NCBI GenBank assembly: GCA_903813345.2 | Contig: CAIIXF020000002.1 | Span: 9,602,650 to 9,666,649 of the forward strand | Direction: 5' to 3' | From: Owenia fusiformis | Taxonomy: Eukaryota; Annelida; Polychaeta; Sabellida; Oweniidae | Length of the DNA stretch: 64,000 nt | Notes under the pieces: model-generated | The model's database searches: none | What the model was told of the DNA's origin: nothing | Seen by the model: the letters and a program-made list of their open reading frames with translations, nothing else | Program-made: the position numbers and the translations under genes | Shown: one piece after another, positions 1 through 11,884 of the stretch | Layout of the letters: the number at the start of each line of letters is the position of its first letter | How positions within the stretch are numbered: position 1 is the first letter of the stretch

Positions 1-94
1 GCTGATATATAATAATTAAGGGTGCGTTTACAAACTAAACAGAGTGCTCCTACCAAAATAAATTTGCCTACATACCCCTGAGACTCTTATCACT

Positions 95-285
95 GCATCA
101 AATGTGGAATTTCTAGTAATTTCTAGACGTGCTTAGTCGGTCTAGGAACTCCGTGTATCTAGAGATTTCTAGGCGTGCTTAGACGTGCTTAGAGCTGGCG
201 TGGACAGAGCGTGGCTAGAGTCTAGAAATCTCTAAGCACGCCGTGGTTAGACACAAGACAAAATTAGTCGTTATTAAATTGCCAT
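95..285. repeat. CTAGACGTGCTTAG-type dispersed foldback repeat, copy 1
   Basis: The motif CTAGACGTGCTTAG and its reverse complement CTAAGCACG recur here in both orientations, so the stretch can fold on itself. The lead-in ATCACTGCATCAAATGTGGAA recurs at 9318, and the same motif cluster fills 10060-10235. I infer a degenerate dispersed repeat; no coding sequence is seen. Confidence 0.6.
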
Positions 286-384
286 GTGAGATTTTGCGCT
301 ATATATGGAAACATTTAAATTATAATTTTGTTAATATTTCGTGTTTTGCTTTAGCTAAATACGGGATCGCAACATGTCTTCTTA

Positions 385-822
385 ATTACTCAGATGTGAG
401 TAGGTAGTTACCAGTTTCGCCACCACGTGGCGGATTCGGGGGAATTAACATGGCAGGGTATTACAAAATCCCCTTAAACTTGAATATGCATCAGTTTTAG
501 TGGTTCACTTTTCAAATTACCCTTATGTATCTGATAGTTATACAAATTAAAATATGTCCAGTAAAAGAACATATTATCTGCCCAACACAAGAAAAGATAT
601 TTCACTTTTTGTGGTTTTACAACATGGGGTCTATGGGGAATCTCCCCGACCTAGAAATCACATTTTCAAAGAAAATTAAATTTTCAAAGTTGATAAACTC
701 TGTTCAAAACCACATTTCTAAATGTAATTTTACATGTAGATTCAAAATACGACATCAGTTTGATTGAATTGTGAATTTTTAATGACGAAAATCAAGATTA
801 TTTCTACTCGCATCTGGGATAT
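385..822 (+). mobile_element. MITE of the CAGATGCGAGTAG family, copy 1 (full length)
   Basis: The ends are inverted repeats: CAGATGTGAGTAG at the left and CTACTCGCATCTG at the right. The roughly 438-bp body is highly similar along its whole length to 55983-56420, and its halves reappear inverted at 18338-18445 and 20066-20366. There is no transposase reading frame, so it is non-autonomous. The superfamily is not assigned because target duplications are unclear. Confidence 0.8.
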
Positions 823-3404
823 TGTTAACTTGTCATAAATTAAGGGGGTCTGTTTAAATGGGTATTTCCACTAATCAACACCCTGCATTATTTCGCATTG
901 ACAAGTATCAGGGCCGAATCCAGCATTTGCTCAGGGGATGATCTTGAATTATTCCAGGGGTGAGGTCACATTTGATATTTGCTCAAAAATTACACGAAAA
1001 CTGCTCAAAATGGTGATAGAATTATTGGCCGGTGGATGCAGTATTATTTTAAACAATACATTACTGTCGGCGAAGGGGAGGTGGCTAACATATAGTTGAA
1101 ATTACAGAATACGCTACCTTAATTTTTGATGATCTATAAACATAATCTTGTCATAAACAACTACTGATTTATATATGTGAACGGATATTTGTAAATTTGG
1201 TTTAAAAAGAAACTGAATATAGGGTAAAAATGAGGGAGACAAAGACAATGCTTTACTTTAAATGTCGCCCCTCATACTAGCATACGCTTTAACTATCAGA
1301 TTCAGTAGCACCCTGCCCTTGATATATTAATACATAGTTTTCTTGTACCCCTTTTCAAAAATACAACGAACTAAATACATAGTAATAATGATCTTGGAAT
1401 TGATTTCTTTGATCTGTAATCTAGATCACACAATAACTAATTAACTGTTTGATTGCGTTTTTGCTTCTTCAAAGACGGGATATCCCAAAATTACCTTGAT
1501 TTACAGCATTGGCTTTCAAGAGAGTCCATGATTGCAGTCTAGATGGTCTATAGGCTATTTTTAATTCCTCGATATTTTAGTTGTGTATCTTTGAATCTGA
1601 TTATCATATACAATTAACTTTAACCAATTTTACCCGTTTTTTGAACTTCAAAACTGTCACATACATATTGGTGGTCCCTAATCATATTAGGACCGAGAAC
1701 AAATAACATAATTAAAACTGGAAAACATACAATACATATTCATCATCTCATCAATTTCTCCGGTTTGTATCTCCCGGTAATCTTTATGCCTTGAGCCACC
1801 CCCCCCCCCTTACAGATACTTTAGATACACTTATTTTGACGCTACTTAATTTGACGAATTTGCTCAATTTCAAATATTGGCACCGCGGCTATTTAATTTG
1901 GCGGAATCAGGACTGAAGTTAAATTTTTGTCTATGTTTATGCATGGGCTATCAAAAGATTCTCTTGAAAGCCCATGGTTTATGTCATTAGGACGGGTATT
2001 TACTAAGATAATTTCTGTATTTCTTTTGGGATAATGTATGACATGTTGATGACATGCTCAGTTGACAGGAAAAGGGGCCCCACAAGTTTAATTTCTGAAG
2101 TGCATTTGACAAAACAGTCAATATGGTATAACGGAAATGGGACTTCTGCGCATGTTAAAATTTTTCGTCAAAACTCAACTTTTGTTCAAGTTGATACGAT
2201 TGTCTTTCGAACTAGAGACCTACCTCATTCGAAAGATCATAAAAGACTTTATCTATACTGAAAATCTTAGATCCAAACATAGTAAAATACGCTGTCAGTC
2301 CGCATTTGATTTTTTGAAGTGAGTTTCGTAGATCGTCAGATTTCTCCGACTGATACCGGGTTATCTCAAATTGGTTCGTTTATAAATACGAATTTCTTTA
2401 CCGTTGTAAGGCGCATGCGCAAAATTGATTTATAAACGTTATTGGTTGATGGTTTTTCTCCTGAGCATGCGTGAAGTCTGATAAACACTTATGACGAAGA
2501 CCGGAGCAAACATTACTAGCTCTCGAACGAAATTCCAAGATTCAGATCATTTCGCCGTGTTTGCTAAGTGTGTATACGTGAATGACAAGCTGTTTTGAGT
2601 AGATCGGGTACCTGTTTTCGACACAACATTGATTTAGCTTGACATTGATGTGCACATTGACACTTTTGAGCATGTTAATACAAGTTTTTACACGCTTAGC
2701 ACGAGACGGGTTTTCGAAAAATCTGTTATCTGATTCACTCGATTATCGTATGGATATGTATTTCTGCTGACATTTCAACACCACATCACATAGAATTACG
2801 ATGCAGAATGATAATAAAACACAAAACAACTACTAAATGCCACTTGTTATTTCACAGGAAGTAAAAATGCACACTGCCTAGGTTCTTTGAAAGGGTCGTC
2901 AGACATCGGATTGGCCGCCATATTTGAAATGAAAATATCGCTAAATAGAGGTCTGCGCATGTCTCAACATTTCGACTGAAAAATTCCAAGCTGAAATTTG
3001 ACGGATTTCAATTTGGCGGATTTTCTGACTCCGTCAATCCGTCTAATTAAAACGGGAGCAAAATTAAGTATCTTCAGTTATATCAATATTATTTTGTATC
3101 TATCTGACATTATAATTTCGAAGAGAGATTCTCCCGGGGACATTCGGGATTTGAAATTGAATCTGAAATTCTGTCAGAATGGAATACATGGACCTGGTTA
3201 CATGGTTTATCTTATTCTAAATGGACAAATAAGATCGCAGGGGCAGGAAACTCCCCCGTAGATGACATTTTGTTCATATAAAAGGCATTTGCATTAATCC
3301 TTTTGATAACTTTCTTTCGTAGTTGGTCTCTTGACCCGAAACATTCTGGCTACAACAATACAATTGAGTTTTAGAGAAAAAATTGTGACTAACCGCCCTA
3401 AGAG
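823..3404. other. No gene recognised
   Basis: AT-rich sequence with only short chance frames. It holds a poly-C run near 1800, a small hairpin around 1944-1978 (GGGCT...AGCCC arms) and a few GC-richer patches near 2400-2530. Frames around 2034-2322 overlap each other in different phases and show no domain. Confidence 0.6.
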
Positions 3405-3720
3405 GAACGTTGGAGCTTTTTAAGACCACATTAAGCCCCTACTTTAACTAACATCCTAACCCATGTTAAAGCCAAGCTTTTCCAGGATATCTTCAATCAA
3501 TCCTCAACCCCTGTTAAAGACCCATTTTACAGGGTGTCTGCACCCGGGCCTACCCCCTTGACCCTCGTTAAAATCCTACTTTTGAAGGTAACATACCCCT
3601 TCAACCTCCCTTCAAAACCCTACGTGTACAGGGTACCTACCCCTAATCCCATGTTAAGGCCCTTATATTTGCCGGGTACATACATACCCCCCCCCCCTCC
3701 CTCTCAAGCCGTACTTTTGC
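3405..3720. repeat. Degenerate ~60-bp tandem repeat, C-rich
   Basis: The phrase CCC(A/T)TGTTAAAG-CC followed by CTTTT-CAGGGT and CTACCCC recurs about five times with drift, ending in a run of C near 3690. A diverged minisatellite is the simplest reading. The short frame across it is proline-rich only because of the repeat. Confidence 0.5.
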
Positions 3721-4040
3721 TGTTCCCCACAGCTAAATTCATTTGTGAACTATTATTTTGCTATAATGAATCCTGGTGGATGTGATATCTGTAAAATATA
3801 CAAAATGTACATTATATATGCGGTCTGGGGTGTGAGTGGGTTCACTTTAAAAAAAACAATTTGGGGGGTCTCAATTTTGACAATCAGAGACAAAGGTCTC
3901 AAATTTGTTAAACAAAGCATGGAATGCCCATGAACCAATTATGAATATTATCAAATGAAAACAAAATATTAATTCCTTATAATCCAAATACTTCCTTGTT
4001 TTTATAACTGCTGAACCACCTTGATTACAGAAGATATACC
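3721..4040. other. No gene recognised
   Basis: AT-rich unique-looking sequence between the C-rich repeat and the hAT-like MITE. Frames on both strands overlap and lack domains. Confidence 0.5.
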
Positions 4041-4048
4041 GTGGAGTA

Positions 4049-4154
4049 TAGCCTTGCCCAAGTCGGTCTCTTTTACTTATCTTGATTTCTATTATGACCG
4101 GCGGTAATAATTCAAGATCAGATTAGTAAAAAATACCGACTTGGGCAAGGCTAC
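4049..4154 (+). mobile_element. hAT-like MITE, copy 1, with 8-bp target duplication
   Basis: A 106-bp near-palindrome opens TAGCCTTGCCCAAGTCGG and closes CCGACTTGGGCAAGGCTA. It is flanked by GTGGAGTA at 4041-4048 and again at 4155-4162, an exact 8-bp direct repeat. Eight-base duplications and short TIRs are typical of the hAT superfamily; the assignment is inference because no transposase is present. A second copy lies at 5287. Confidence 0.8.
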
Positions 4155-4162
4155 GTGGAGTA

Positions 4163-5150
4163 GTCTAGAAATAGTTTTTCAAGCTTAGGACCTATAGCCA
4201 TTTATCATGTGGATCGACACTGTTTATCTATTTGCATAGATATGTTTCTGGCCTTGGGGAGGCACATGATGCCTTCTAGCAATTTCAGATTTGTATTGTT
4301 TGAACTTCTATTTTGTTTAATGCACACTTCTGATCACCATATCAAATCATTTGAATCGTAAATATGATCATTCAAATAATTTTAATTGAGGAAAATGTAA
4401 ATATACAATTTACAATTCAATACATAATTTGCACGAGTCTTAGGTTTGAATGAATTAAAATGACGTAAGCTAAGTGTAAAATTTTTGAAAAAAGCCTATC
4501 AAAAGACGAATTGTTTTTTGAATACTTTGCGAGGAAATCAATATTGACGTACCGTATTGAAGTCATAAACAACAGCTTCGAGATGTCAGCCCGAAGACTA
4601 TCTCCCGGTTGCCATGTTTATCTAGGAAACTGCTGGTTGTAATCATAATAGGACACACGGCAAAAAAATGTGTATCAAAATCCGTTGAAACCTGCTTACA
4701 GGTAATACATTTGTATTATCAAAAATACAATCTTGTTCTGACCATCGCGAATCCTAATGTACATGTAACTGTGTCTAGGTGATCTTCAGTCAGTGACAGT
4801 TGTAGAGACTAGTTGCAACTTTAAAAAGAAAAAAAATTAAAAAGAAAAAAAATTAAAAAGAAAAAAAGACACTAGTTGCAACTGGTGATGTTTTCCATGG
4901 AAAGCCGTGAGCACGCTTTGCAAACTCTCTCTGGACTCTCTCTCTCTCTGGACGGCAGAGGGGGGGGGGGTGCGATGAGTGCGAAGGCACCCCCCCCCCC
5001 CCCAAAAAAAAGAATGAGCTTTCAATTTTTTATTTGAAGTTTCAATCTCATTTTTGAAGAATTTTGAAAGATGCATCAATTTTTGTAAAATTCAAAATTA
5101 ATCTTAACATTTTTGGGGCTCGCTTAATAAGTAATGCCACGATCGCACAT
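4163..5150. other. No gene; A-rich and poly-C/poly-G tracts
   Basis: Holds an AAAAAGAAAAA-type tract at 4823-4867, a CT-rich stretch near 4925 and opposed G and C runs near 4960-5003. The segment 5041-5140 resembles 9470-9550, indicating another low-copy dispersed repeat. Confidence 0.5.
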
Positions 5151-5225
5151 CATGACATCTCATTTCTTCTCAGTCCTGAGATGATGTTTCAGGTGAAACA
5201 GAAAGATGCTATGAGTATCAGAATG
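5151..5225. repeat. Short duplicated block, copy 1 (longer form)
   Basis: Nearly identical to 6361-6420, except that this copy has 15 extra bases (ATGATGTTTCAGGTG) after CCTGAG. The two differ otherwise by about one substitution. Confidence 0.75.
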
Positions 5226-5286
5226 GGATCGCACCACATGGGGAGTAGTTTCCAGAAAGATTAGAATAGGGTCACGGTGGATGGTG

Positions 5287-5375
5287 TAGCCTTGCCCAAG
5301 TCGTATCTTTTTCCTATCTTGATTTCTATTATTCAAGATCAGATAAGTAAAAAATACCGACTTGGAAAAGGCTAA
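5287..5375 (+). mobile_element. hAT-like MITE, copy 2
   Basis: Same family as 4049-4154, opening TAGCCTTGCCCAAGTCG and closing CCGACTTGGAAAAGGCTA. It is flanked by GGATGGTG (5279-5286) and GGATGGGG (5376-5383), an 8-bp duplication with one mismatch. About 17 bp shorter than copy 1 through loss in the loop. Confidence 0.75.
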
Positions 5376-5383
5376 GGATGGGG

Positions 5384-5970
5384 GTGCAAGAAGGTATCCC
5401 GGCATAAATCATGTCAGATCAACATCCTAGATATTTATCTGGACACCCCCTCCCCTATCTAACGGCCCTGAGATTCAAAGAGCTCTTTGAAAGTGTCCAA
5501 AAAATGATGAAAACTGCATGTAATTGAAATTTTGGCCAGTAAGAGTTCCAGCCCCCCCCCCCCCCATCTACCCTTGGCTCTTACCATGGACATGGAGGAC
5601 ATTTAGGAGTCATTTTCAAATGCCCGATTACAAGATTACAGTGATTTATTTCCGCCCTTCCATAACAGTGTTATTGGTGGGCAGAGGAAATCGAGTATGT
5701 ATTGATCTAGTTAATTAGTGATTACAGATAGATTAAAGGAAAAGTGACTTGAAAGTGAATTCTCAAAATTGAGAATTCTGATTGTAATCAAAACTATATG
5801 AATTGATACTAATCGCACGGACATGGACTAGTATTTTGAATCATTTCATATCCTATCCAACAGCAAGTGAAATCAAATGATCAAGCTACATTATTTATTG
5901 AAACTTAAATAAGGGACAATATGTTTTTACCTTTTATGTTAGTCTCAGATGTTGCTTGCAATTTTTTTGA
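5384..5970. other. No gene recognised
   Basis: Contains a run of C near 5552-5565 and AT-rich sequence. No domain-bearing frame. Confidence 0.5.
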
Positions 5971-6346
5971 GTTTTTGAGGCGTACTTATGGCCACTTGTG
6001 TTTTTAATGCGCACTTTTGGTCCATAGGCCTGTCATTGAGGTACATTCTAAAATTGTCTCAGTTTATCAGGTTTAGATTTGGTCATTTTGACTATTTTTA
6101 ATTGTTAAGTTTTAAGCGCAGTTTTGGTCTATATGCTTATAATATAAAATTTAAGGAGATGATTTGGTCTACGCTACCCTTTGCATTCGTTTGACTTAAC
6201 TTCTTAAAAGAGAGCTTCGTCTTCGTAGTTTAACTAGACTCTGCACGCAGGGTAGGTCTACGCCATAACAAAACCTTTAAAAAGAGGCATACTATTGGTT
6301 TAGACTATTGGTTTAGAGGTCTACTTTTAGTTTACGCCTCAAAAAC
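5971..6346. mobile_element. Foldback/MITE with GTTTTTGAGGCGTA termini
   Basis: GTTTTTGAGGCGTA at 5971-5984 is matched by its exact reverse complement at 6333-6346. The interior repeats the phrases TTTTGGTC and CGCACTTT several times. It has no coding frame. It is called an element from its termini only; no second copy was found in the window. Confidence 0.5.
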
Positions 6347-6360
6347 CCATCATGATATAC

Positions 6361-6420
6361 CATGACATCTCATTTCTTCTCAGCCCTGAGAAACAGAAAG
6401 ATGCTATGAGTATCAGAATG
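6361..6420. repeat. Short duplicated block, copy 2 (15-bp shorter form)
   Basis: Matches 5151-5225 but joins CCTGAG directly to AAACAG, lacking the 15 bases present in the other copy. Confidence 0.75.
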
Positions 6421-7006
6421 TCAAAAACCTATCAAAACGTAATTTGAATAAATGAACGTTTTATCCTCTTTATGGAACATTAGACCTTAATAACTCAGTT
6501 ACCATATTCGGGTGGGGTACATCTTTTACTTTTTACATTTTATATTGATCATATTTTTGCCCTCCGGCTACTGGGCAAACTCCGATTACTGGTACAGAGA
6601 AATAGAGCCCAATATAGAAAATAAAAGATGAAATCATTAACCCCCCCCCCATACATTCACTATAATTAAGTCGTTGGTGAGTTCGGATGTTTTTCAAGTT
6701 CAAGTTTATGCTCAATCCAGATAACATCTTCTTTATAATAAAAATAAAAAGGTACTTTTATGTAGATATATATCTCCGATATCTATACATTTCCTGTAAG
6801 AATGTGGCAACGAAAATGGGGCAACAAGACCTGGGCCTAACAATGCATTTCTAGTTATCTGTTTTCCTGGTTTGTTTGACACAGAGACATGTTTGAAATG
6901 GGTAAACATTTCAATCGGTATGTTTCAAGGTGGCCTCGGGGGGAATGACGACCCATGAAACCTAGAAAATCATGTTTATAAATTATAGATCAAGATATAA
7001 TATTTT
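6421..7006. other. No gene recognised
   Basis: AT-rich sequence with a C run near 6641. No supported feature. Confidence 0.5.
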
Positions 7007-7170
7007 CAGGCCCGTAGCCAGGATTTACCGGGGGAGCGGTTTTACCATGGAGGGGGGGGGGGGTTGCCAAGGGAGTGTGGGGGGGGGGGCTTTTTGACAG
7101 TTTTGGCAAAACATCATTTGGCCAGGAGGGGGAGCGGCCGCTCCCTCCGCTCCCCTTGGCTACGGGCCTG
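7007..7170. mobile_element. Foldback element CAGGCCCGTAGCCAGG, copy 1
   Basis: The termini CAGGCCCGTAGCCA and TGGCTACGGGCCTG are reciprocal. The interior is dominated by G runs (7051-7062, 7080-7089) and a palindromic GGGAGCGG/CCGCTCCC core near 7130-7145. A second copy at 52856-53074 has a clear 5-bp duplication; here the flanks give none. Confidence 0.75.
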
Positions 7171-9317
7171 AATTTGGAAAGCAGCTAAAAGGTCGTCGTT
7201 TTGTGAATAGGGGATGGGTGATTAGCAGCATTAGAAGTCGAACGAATGCAAGGGTAGCCATAGACTATTATGTAATTATGCTAAATCATGTCATCTTATA
7301 CATTGGTACACTTACAAAATAAGGAAATAAATTGTTCAATCAATCAATTACTTTTTGCTATCATCTAATGACGCTACAGAACAAAATAATACATTTGTCT
7401 CCGGAATTACTGGAAATTTTAATAACATGTACAATTTCCTGGGAACGATAGATGTATGTGCAATGTCAAATAATTGTGGCAAAGATTGCGATTTGCTAGA
7501 TTCTGATTTTGGAATTTCTTTGATCAAATTGTACCTCACACGCAATGTCAGAAGTGAGATTGAATGTCCAAATAGCATAGTAAGACCCCGAATAAGAGAT
7601 CCATTTTCTCGACGGGAGATTTATCGCTCAATCCCACACTAGACATTTAATGTTAAATAACAGTGAGATCTAAAATTCATATCTTAAAATCTTAAGTCGA
7701 GTTTAGTCAGAGATTATAATTTCATTGGTAAAATGCAATCAGAAAGAACCTTTAGTAATAGTTGTTTATTTTAATGAGAGATTCATAAATTGGAACTTAA
7801 GTTGTAGCCATCATTTGTGAAGATTGCTGGGTCTAACACCTTAGAAGAGTATCACAACCACAGTCTATTTTTTAATTAAAACTCTTTCCCTATCCTGTAA
7901 TGAAAATAAATATAATTGGAGTGAATTGCATGCATTTCGAATGAAGTTATCATATTTTTAGTCTTTTATTAGTTCAAACAGGTTTACATAAGATGCATAA
8001 AAGTGACAAAGGGAAACATTTCAATTTCTAACTCTACAATTGTAATCATACATGTACATACCAGACACATGATGTATACATGAGACCCCCCCCCCCCGAC
8101 TGAAAGCTGGCATGATTGTACCTTTTGAGATTCGATCAACTTAGTTCTTATGGGAAAATGAGGAGTCTTCAATGGTGCATCGACATAACATGGACTGGTG
8201 AAATACAAGATGGTATCCCGATCATTGGAATGGTTAATGGTGTATTTGAAAAGTGCTCACAATGGTGAAAAGCTGCACGCTTTTGAATGATCTAGACTTT
8301 TTGGCCGGGGGTGGGGGGGGACTTTCACCAACCCTTCCAAAGGGACACGATACATTTCTCGAGGGCTCAGAGGGCCAGAGGTTAATATCATGTTGTCACA
8401 GGGTATAAAACCATAGGCCATATTCAATTCCGATCATGATATTCCTAACTCTCTTCAATGAAATCTGAAGTTAGAAGTCCATATCTTAACTTTGTATGAT
8501 GAAACAAAACCAGAAGTCTTATATCATAAGTCTACAAAATATCCGATGACTTAAAATGACATTTTGAAATAAAAAATGTTATTGAATAATATAAACACAC
8601 CAGCATCAAAAAAATCAACGAAACAATATAACAGCGACCAAACAAAATCGCTTGTTGCTCAGATGTCTATGACTTTAACTGTGTCAGAGCATGATGATGA
8701 AATTACCATTCGTCTGTGTTTAATAGGCTCAAACAGAGCTTCATACTCCTTTCGTATCAAAATCTCTTAATTTTCAAATGGGAGACGAATTCAATTTTGT
8801 TAGCGAATTTTGAGGTGAATGCGATTTTTGTGAGAGGGATTGGTCAGGACAATGCGATTTTCTTTTCGGGCGATGGACGATGGGCGGTAAACACAATATC
8901 GCGTCTTCATTACGTACCCCTTCCATTAGATTTGCAATCGTGTGTTTTCATTTCGAAGCATATCAATATTTAAATCTAATTATTTCCTCAATTGCAATGC
9001 TAGATCTAGTAGTTCAGTTATTTGTGATATTTGACGAATTTATCTAAATCGCCAATCATAATCAGCTTTGATTAGATAGGTGGCCGAAAAAGGGATCCTG
9101 TTACTAATTTAATGGAGGGGGGGGTGTATGTAATATCGACCACCGTCCAAAAAATTATTTCCTGCACTATAGGAGAAAGTACTCTTTAAAAAAGGGTTTC
9201 AAAAAACTATTTTGAATCATAGTTCTGTAATTGTGCAAAGGAGTTTTTGTTTTTAGCGTAACGTACACAATTCTTGTTTGCTTAAAAAGATTAATTTCAA
9301 TATGATTCGCAAGTATG
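7171..9317. other. No gene recognised
   Basis: About 2.1 kb of AT-rich sequence with C/G runs at about 8088, 8305 and 9116. A 95-codon plus-strand frame (7355-7642) and several others overlap opposite-strand frames and show no recognisable domain, so they are treated as chance. Confidence 0.5.
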
Positions 9318-9390
9318 ATCACTGCATCAAATGTGGAATTCTTGCAATTTCTAGACGTAGGATGGTCTAGAAACTCCACGTATCTACCGG
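9318..9390. repeat. CTAGACGTGCTTAG-type repeat, copy 2 (partial)
   Basis: Shares the lead-in ATCACTGCATCAAATGTGGAA and the TCTAG-AACTCCACGTATCTA stretch with 95-170, but lacks the rest. Confidence 0.6.
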
Positions 9391-9423
9391 GAGAGGCAAC
9401 TAAATGAATATGCTAGTTGCGTC

Positions 9424-9638
9424 CATAGGCGAAGCAAGGGGGGTGCAATAAAGATAAAACCATGAGAAAGAAAAAGAAAAAGCTCAATTTTGAAGAAACT
9501 TTTGTAAAATTCAAAATAAATCTTATTTTTTTGGCTTGTTTATGCAACAATCGCAACCCTGTGACTGAAAACCGAAAAGTTTTTGGCGATCGCACCCCCC
9601 CCCCCCCCCATCTTGAATGAAAGCTGGCTTCGCCCCTG
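9424..9638. mobile_element. Foldback with GGCGAAGC termini and G/C-run core
   Basis: Left AGGCGAAGC followed by a G run is mirrored by a C run and GCTTCGCCCCTG at the right. The middle (9470-9550) resembles 5041-5140. The palindromic organisation suggests a non-autonomous foldback. Confidence 0.45.
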
Positions 9639-10059
9639 CCCTATATCAATTAGTAATGATACATTGCATACACAATATGAACACGTAGTTTTTTCATCCA
9701 TTTGGTCAGACGCACAATAATAATACTATTCTAGTATCTTGCTTGATACCCGGGGTTTGATGTGACAACTTGATAGATGCCTGGGAAAACATAGTTTTAC
9801 TAGTTATCAGTACAGCTTGTTTGGTATTTTACAAGCTTTAAACAGTACGTGATTTATTATTCAATCATATATGTAAAACGTCATGGTATACGTGAACAGT
9901 TCGTTATACAAAATAATAAATAAAATAGATAAAAGATAAAAAGAAATTAGTATATTTCAGTGAAAATATGTCTAAATTATGAATGTTGATCATAATTGCT
10001 TGTAACAATATACATTAACCTGATTCGATAATTACTTTATTCTAGATTTCAATCATTAG
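9639..10059. other. No gene recognised
   Basis: AT-rich sequence with no supported feature. Confidence 0.5.
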
Positions 10060-10235
10060 TCTCAAGGCGTGCCAAGACTTTTTGTCACACTCTAAGCACG
10101 TCTTTGCACTGCGTGTGCTTAGACGTGCCTAGAGATGTCTAGAGTTGGTTTCATCGCGTACCTAGACGTGTCAAAACTAGTCACGCCTAAGCACCCGGCG
10201 TGCTTAGACTTAGTTTCTAGACGTGCTTAGTCTAG
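10060..10235. repeat. CTAGACGTGCTTAG-type repeat, copy 3
   Basis: TCTAAGCACG, GCTTAGACGTGC and TCTAGACGTGCTTAG alternate in both orientations over about 175 bp, as at 95-285. Confidence 0.6.
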
Positions 10236-10798
10236 AAATTCCATTTTTCACCCAGTGTATCTGATAGATAGAATGCACAAATAAAACAAAAGTTTTGCTA
10301 TTATAGGTAAAAAGTTCTCTTGAAATTACGAAGTGATTTTACCTATTAATTCTGTTCATGGTCCGCCATTTTTGCGGAAGTTACACTGAAACGCAAACTC
10401 CATGAAACGAAACGAAATCACTAGAAAAAACATGGCATATATTGTGCGCATGTGCACCAAAGTTTTAACCAATCAGATTATTTGATTATTTTGCGCACAT
10501 GAATTATTTGCTTCTGAGCACTTACAAGCTTACCACAATAAACAAACCTGGCAGAGACTACCCTGAGCCTACTTCATTTTGGCGAAATTTCAGCTCAAAC
10601 TCGTGACAAATGAACTATGCATACGCTGGTGTGAAGCCTTGGAGACACTCATTTTGGTATATATGATTTATGGTGTATACTTTTCTGCAGTTTGTGTGAG
10701 TTTGGGACATTAAATGTTAAAATTCAAGAAAATATGGCAATAAAACGACTAATCAATTAATATATACCAGCACTGTACCAAATTCTGTTTCTGGACGC
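10236..10798. other. No gene recognised
   Basis: AT-rich sequence; short inverted GTGCGCATGTGC / GCGCACATG arms near 10445 and 10490. No coding signal. Confidence 0.5.
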
Positions 10799-10970
10799 CC
10801 GGTGTAAAAGAAATTATGGTCCCCTGGGGATTATGGTCCCCTTTCCTTGAGCCCCTTACTGGCCCCGACTGTGAATAAATAATAAAGAAAATAATTGTAA
10901 TTAGGTCACCATATAAATCAATTGAGAGTAGGACCAAAATTTGACAGGACCGGCTACCCTTTTACACCGG
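10799..10970 (-). mobile_element. CCGGTGTAAAAG MITE, copy A
   Basis: CCGGTGTAAAAG at the left is the exact reverse complement of CTTTTACACCGG at the right. The 172-bp body, with the phrases GGGGACCATAA and ATTTATATGGTGACC on its other strand, matches 38903-39073 and 52843-53248 in the opposite orientation. Non-autonomous; superfamily unassigned. Confidence 0.85.
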
Positions 10971-11028
10971 CCATGTTGAACCAAAGACACGGTGTCTTCG
11001 TTTTCAGTTGATCCCCAGTGGTGATGAA

Positions 11029-11166
11029 TAATGCCTTCAATTTGGTCACATTTGCTCCGATTTTCACTACGGCGCCTGGTCGATTGGGTATTTTGTTCAA
11101 AATTGAATACAATATTGAGCAAAACACTCAATCGGCCGGATCGGGGCAAATGTGACCCAGGCATTA
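11029..11166. mobile_element. Foldback with GTCACATTTGC-CCGA arms, copy 1
   Basis: Left ATGCCTT...GTCACATTTGCTCCGA mirrors right TCGGGGCAAATGTGAC...GGCATT. A related arm (ACACATTTGCCCCGATTTTC) enters at 63890, at the end of the window. Confidence 0.6.
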
Positions 11167-11438
11167 ACAAAGTGTACAAACTGCAACAAGGCTCCGAGTT
11201 ACCTTGCCTCTTATTGGATAGAATTCATCATAATGTAGCTAATTAAGTGTAGCCAAAACTGGAGTCTGATTGCAGTTTACACGGGCCCATGAATACATGC
11301 TTGTGCGACACGTACATTCGATCCGAGCTTTGCCATGTGGGCGTCAATATAGTTTATTTTAGTTTTATTCTTAGTTTACAAGAAGCATTTATTTTACCTG
11401 ATAGCAAACTAAAACTGGACAGTCATTTTGGAGGAGCA

Positions 11439-11560
11439 ATGTCTCCTTCAAGTAAAGAAATTTCAAAACGTCGAGAAAGTTTGCCTGCCAGACAGTTACG
11501 ATAACAACGACTTGAAGAACAATGGAAACGGAGAACACGAGTTCATAGTACAAGTTTGAG
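11439..11560 (+). pseudogene. Exon-like frame with in-frame stop and consensus donor
   Basis: From an ATG, 21 codons of basic sequence (MSPSSKEISKRRESLPARQL...) run to a TAA, then the same frame continues QRLEEQWKRRTRV... to TTTGAG|GTAAGT, a strong donor. The TAA could be a mutated CAA. It could be a decayed first exon of a host or element gene, or chance. No matching second exon was identified; the 2.27-kb TIR element begins 52 bp downstream. Confidence 0.2.
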
Positions 11561-11884
11561 GTAAGTCTGCGGCCTACGATTGGAATTGTAATGCCTCATT
11601 ATACAGTCTACATGTAATAGGGATGTTTCAGCTATTCGGAATCTGAAAGTGAGCTTTACAGGGAAAGTGAAAGTCAGATTTCAGGGGTCATGTCATAAGG
11701 GTTTAGAAAGAAACAACAATTTATTTCCAAAATTTATTTCAGAATTTTATCCGTTTGTACACTCCACTAGTTACTCTCAGACTCAGATGAAGATAACTCA
11801 ATACCTAATTATTTTAATATTTTTGGCATTTTTTGTCCATGAAACGTTTGTATTTCAATTGATTGTTTCTTGTTATCTCTGTTA

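Noticed and set aside
7355-7642. 95-codon plus-strand frame as a secreted or cysteine-rich protein
   Set aside because: It has no signal peptide or domain, is overlapped by a 76-codon frame on the other strand, and sits in AT-rich non-coding sequence.
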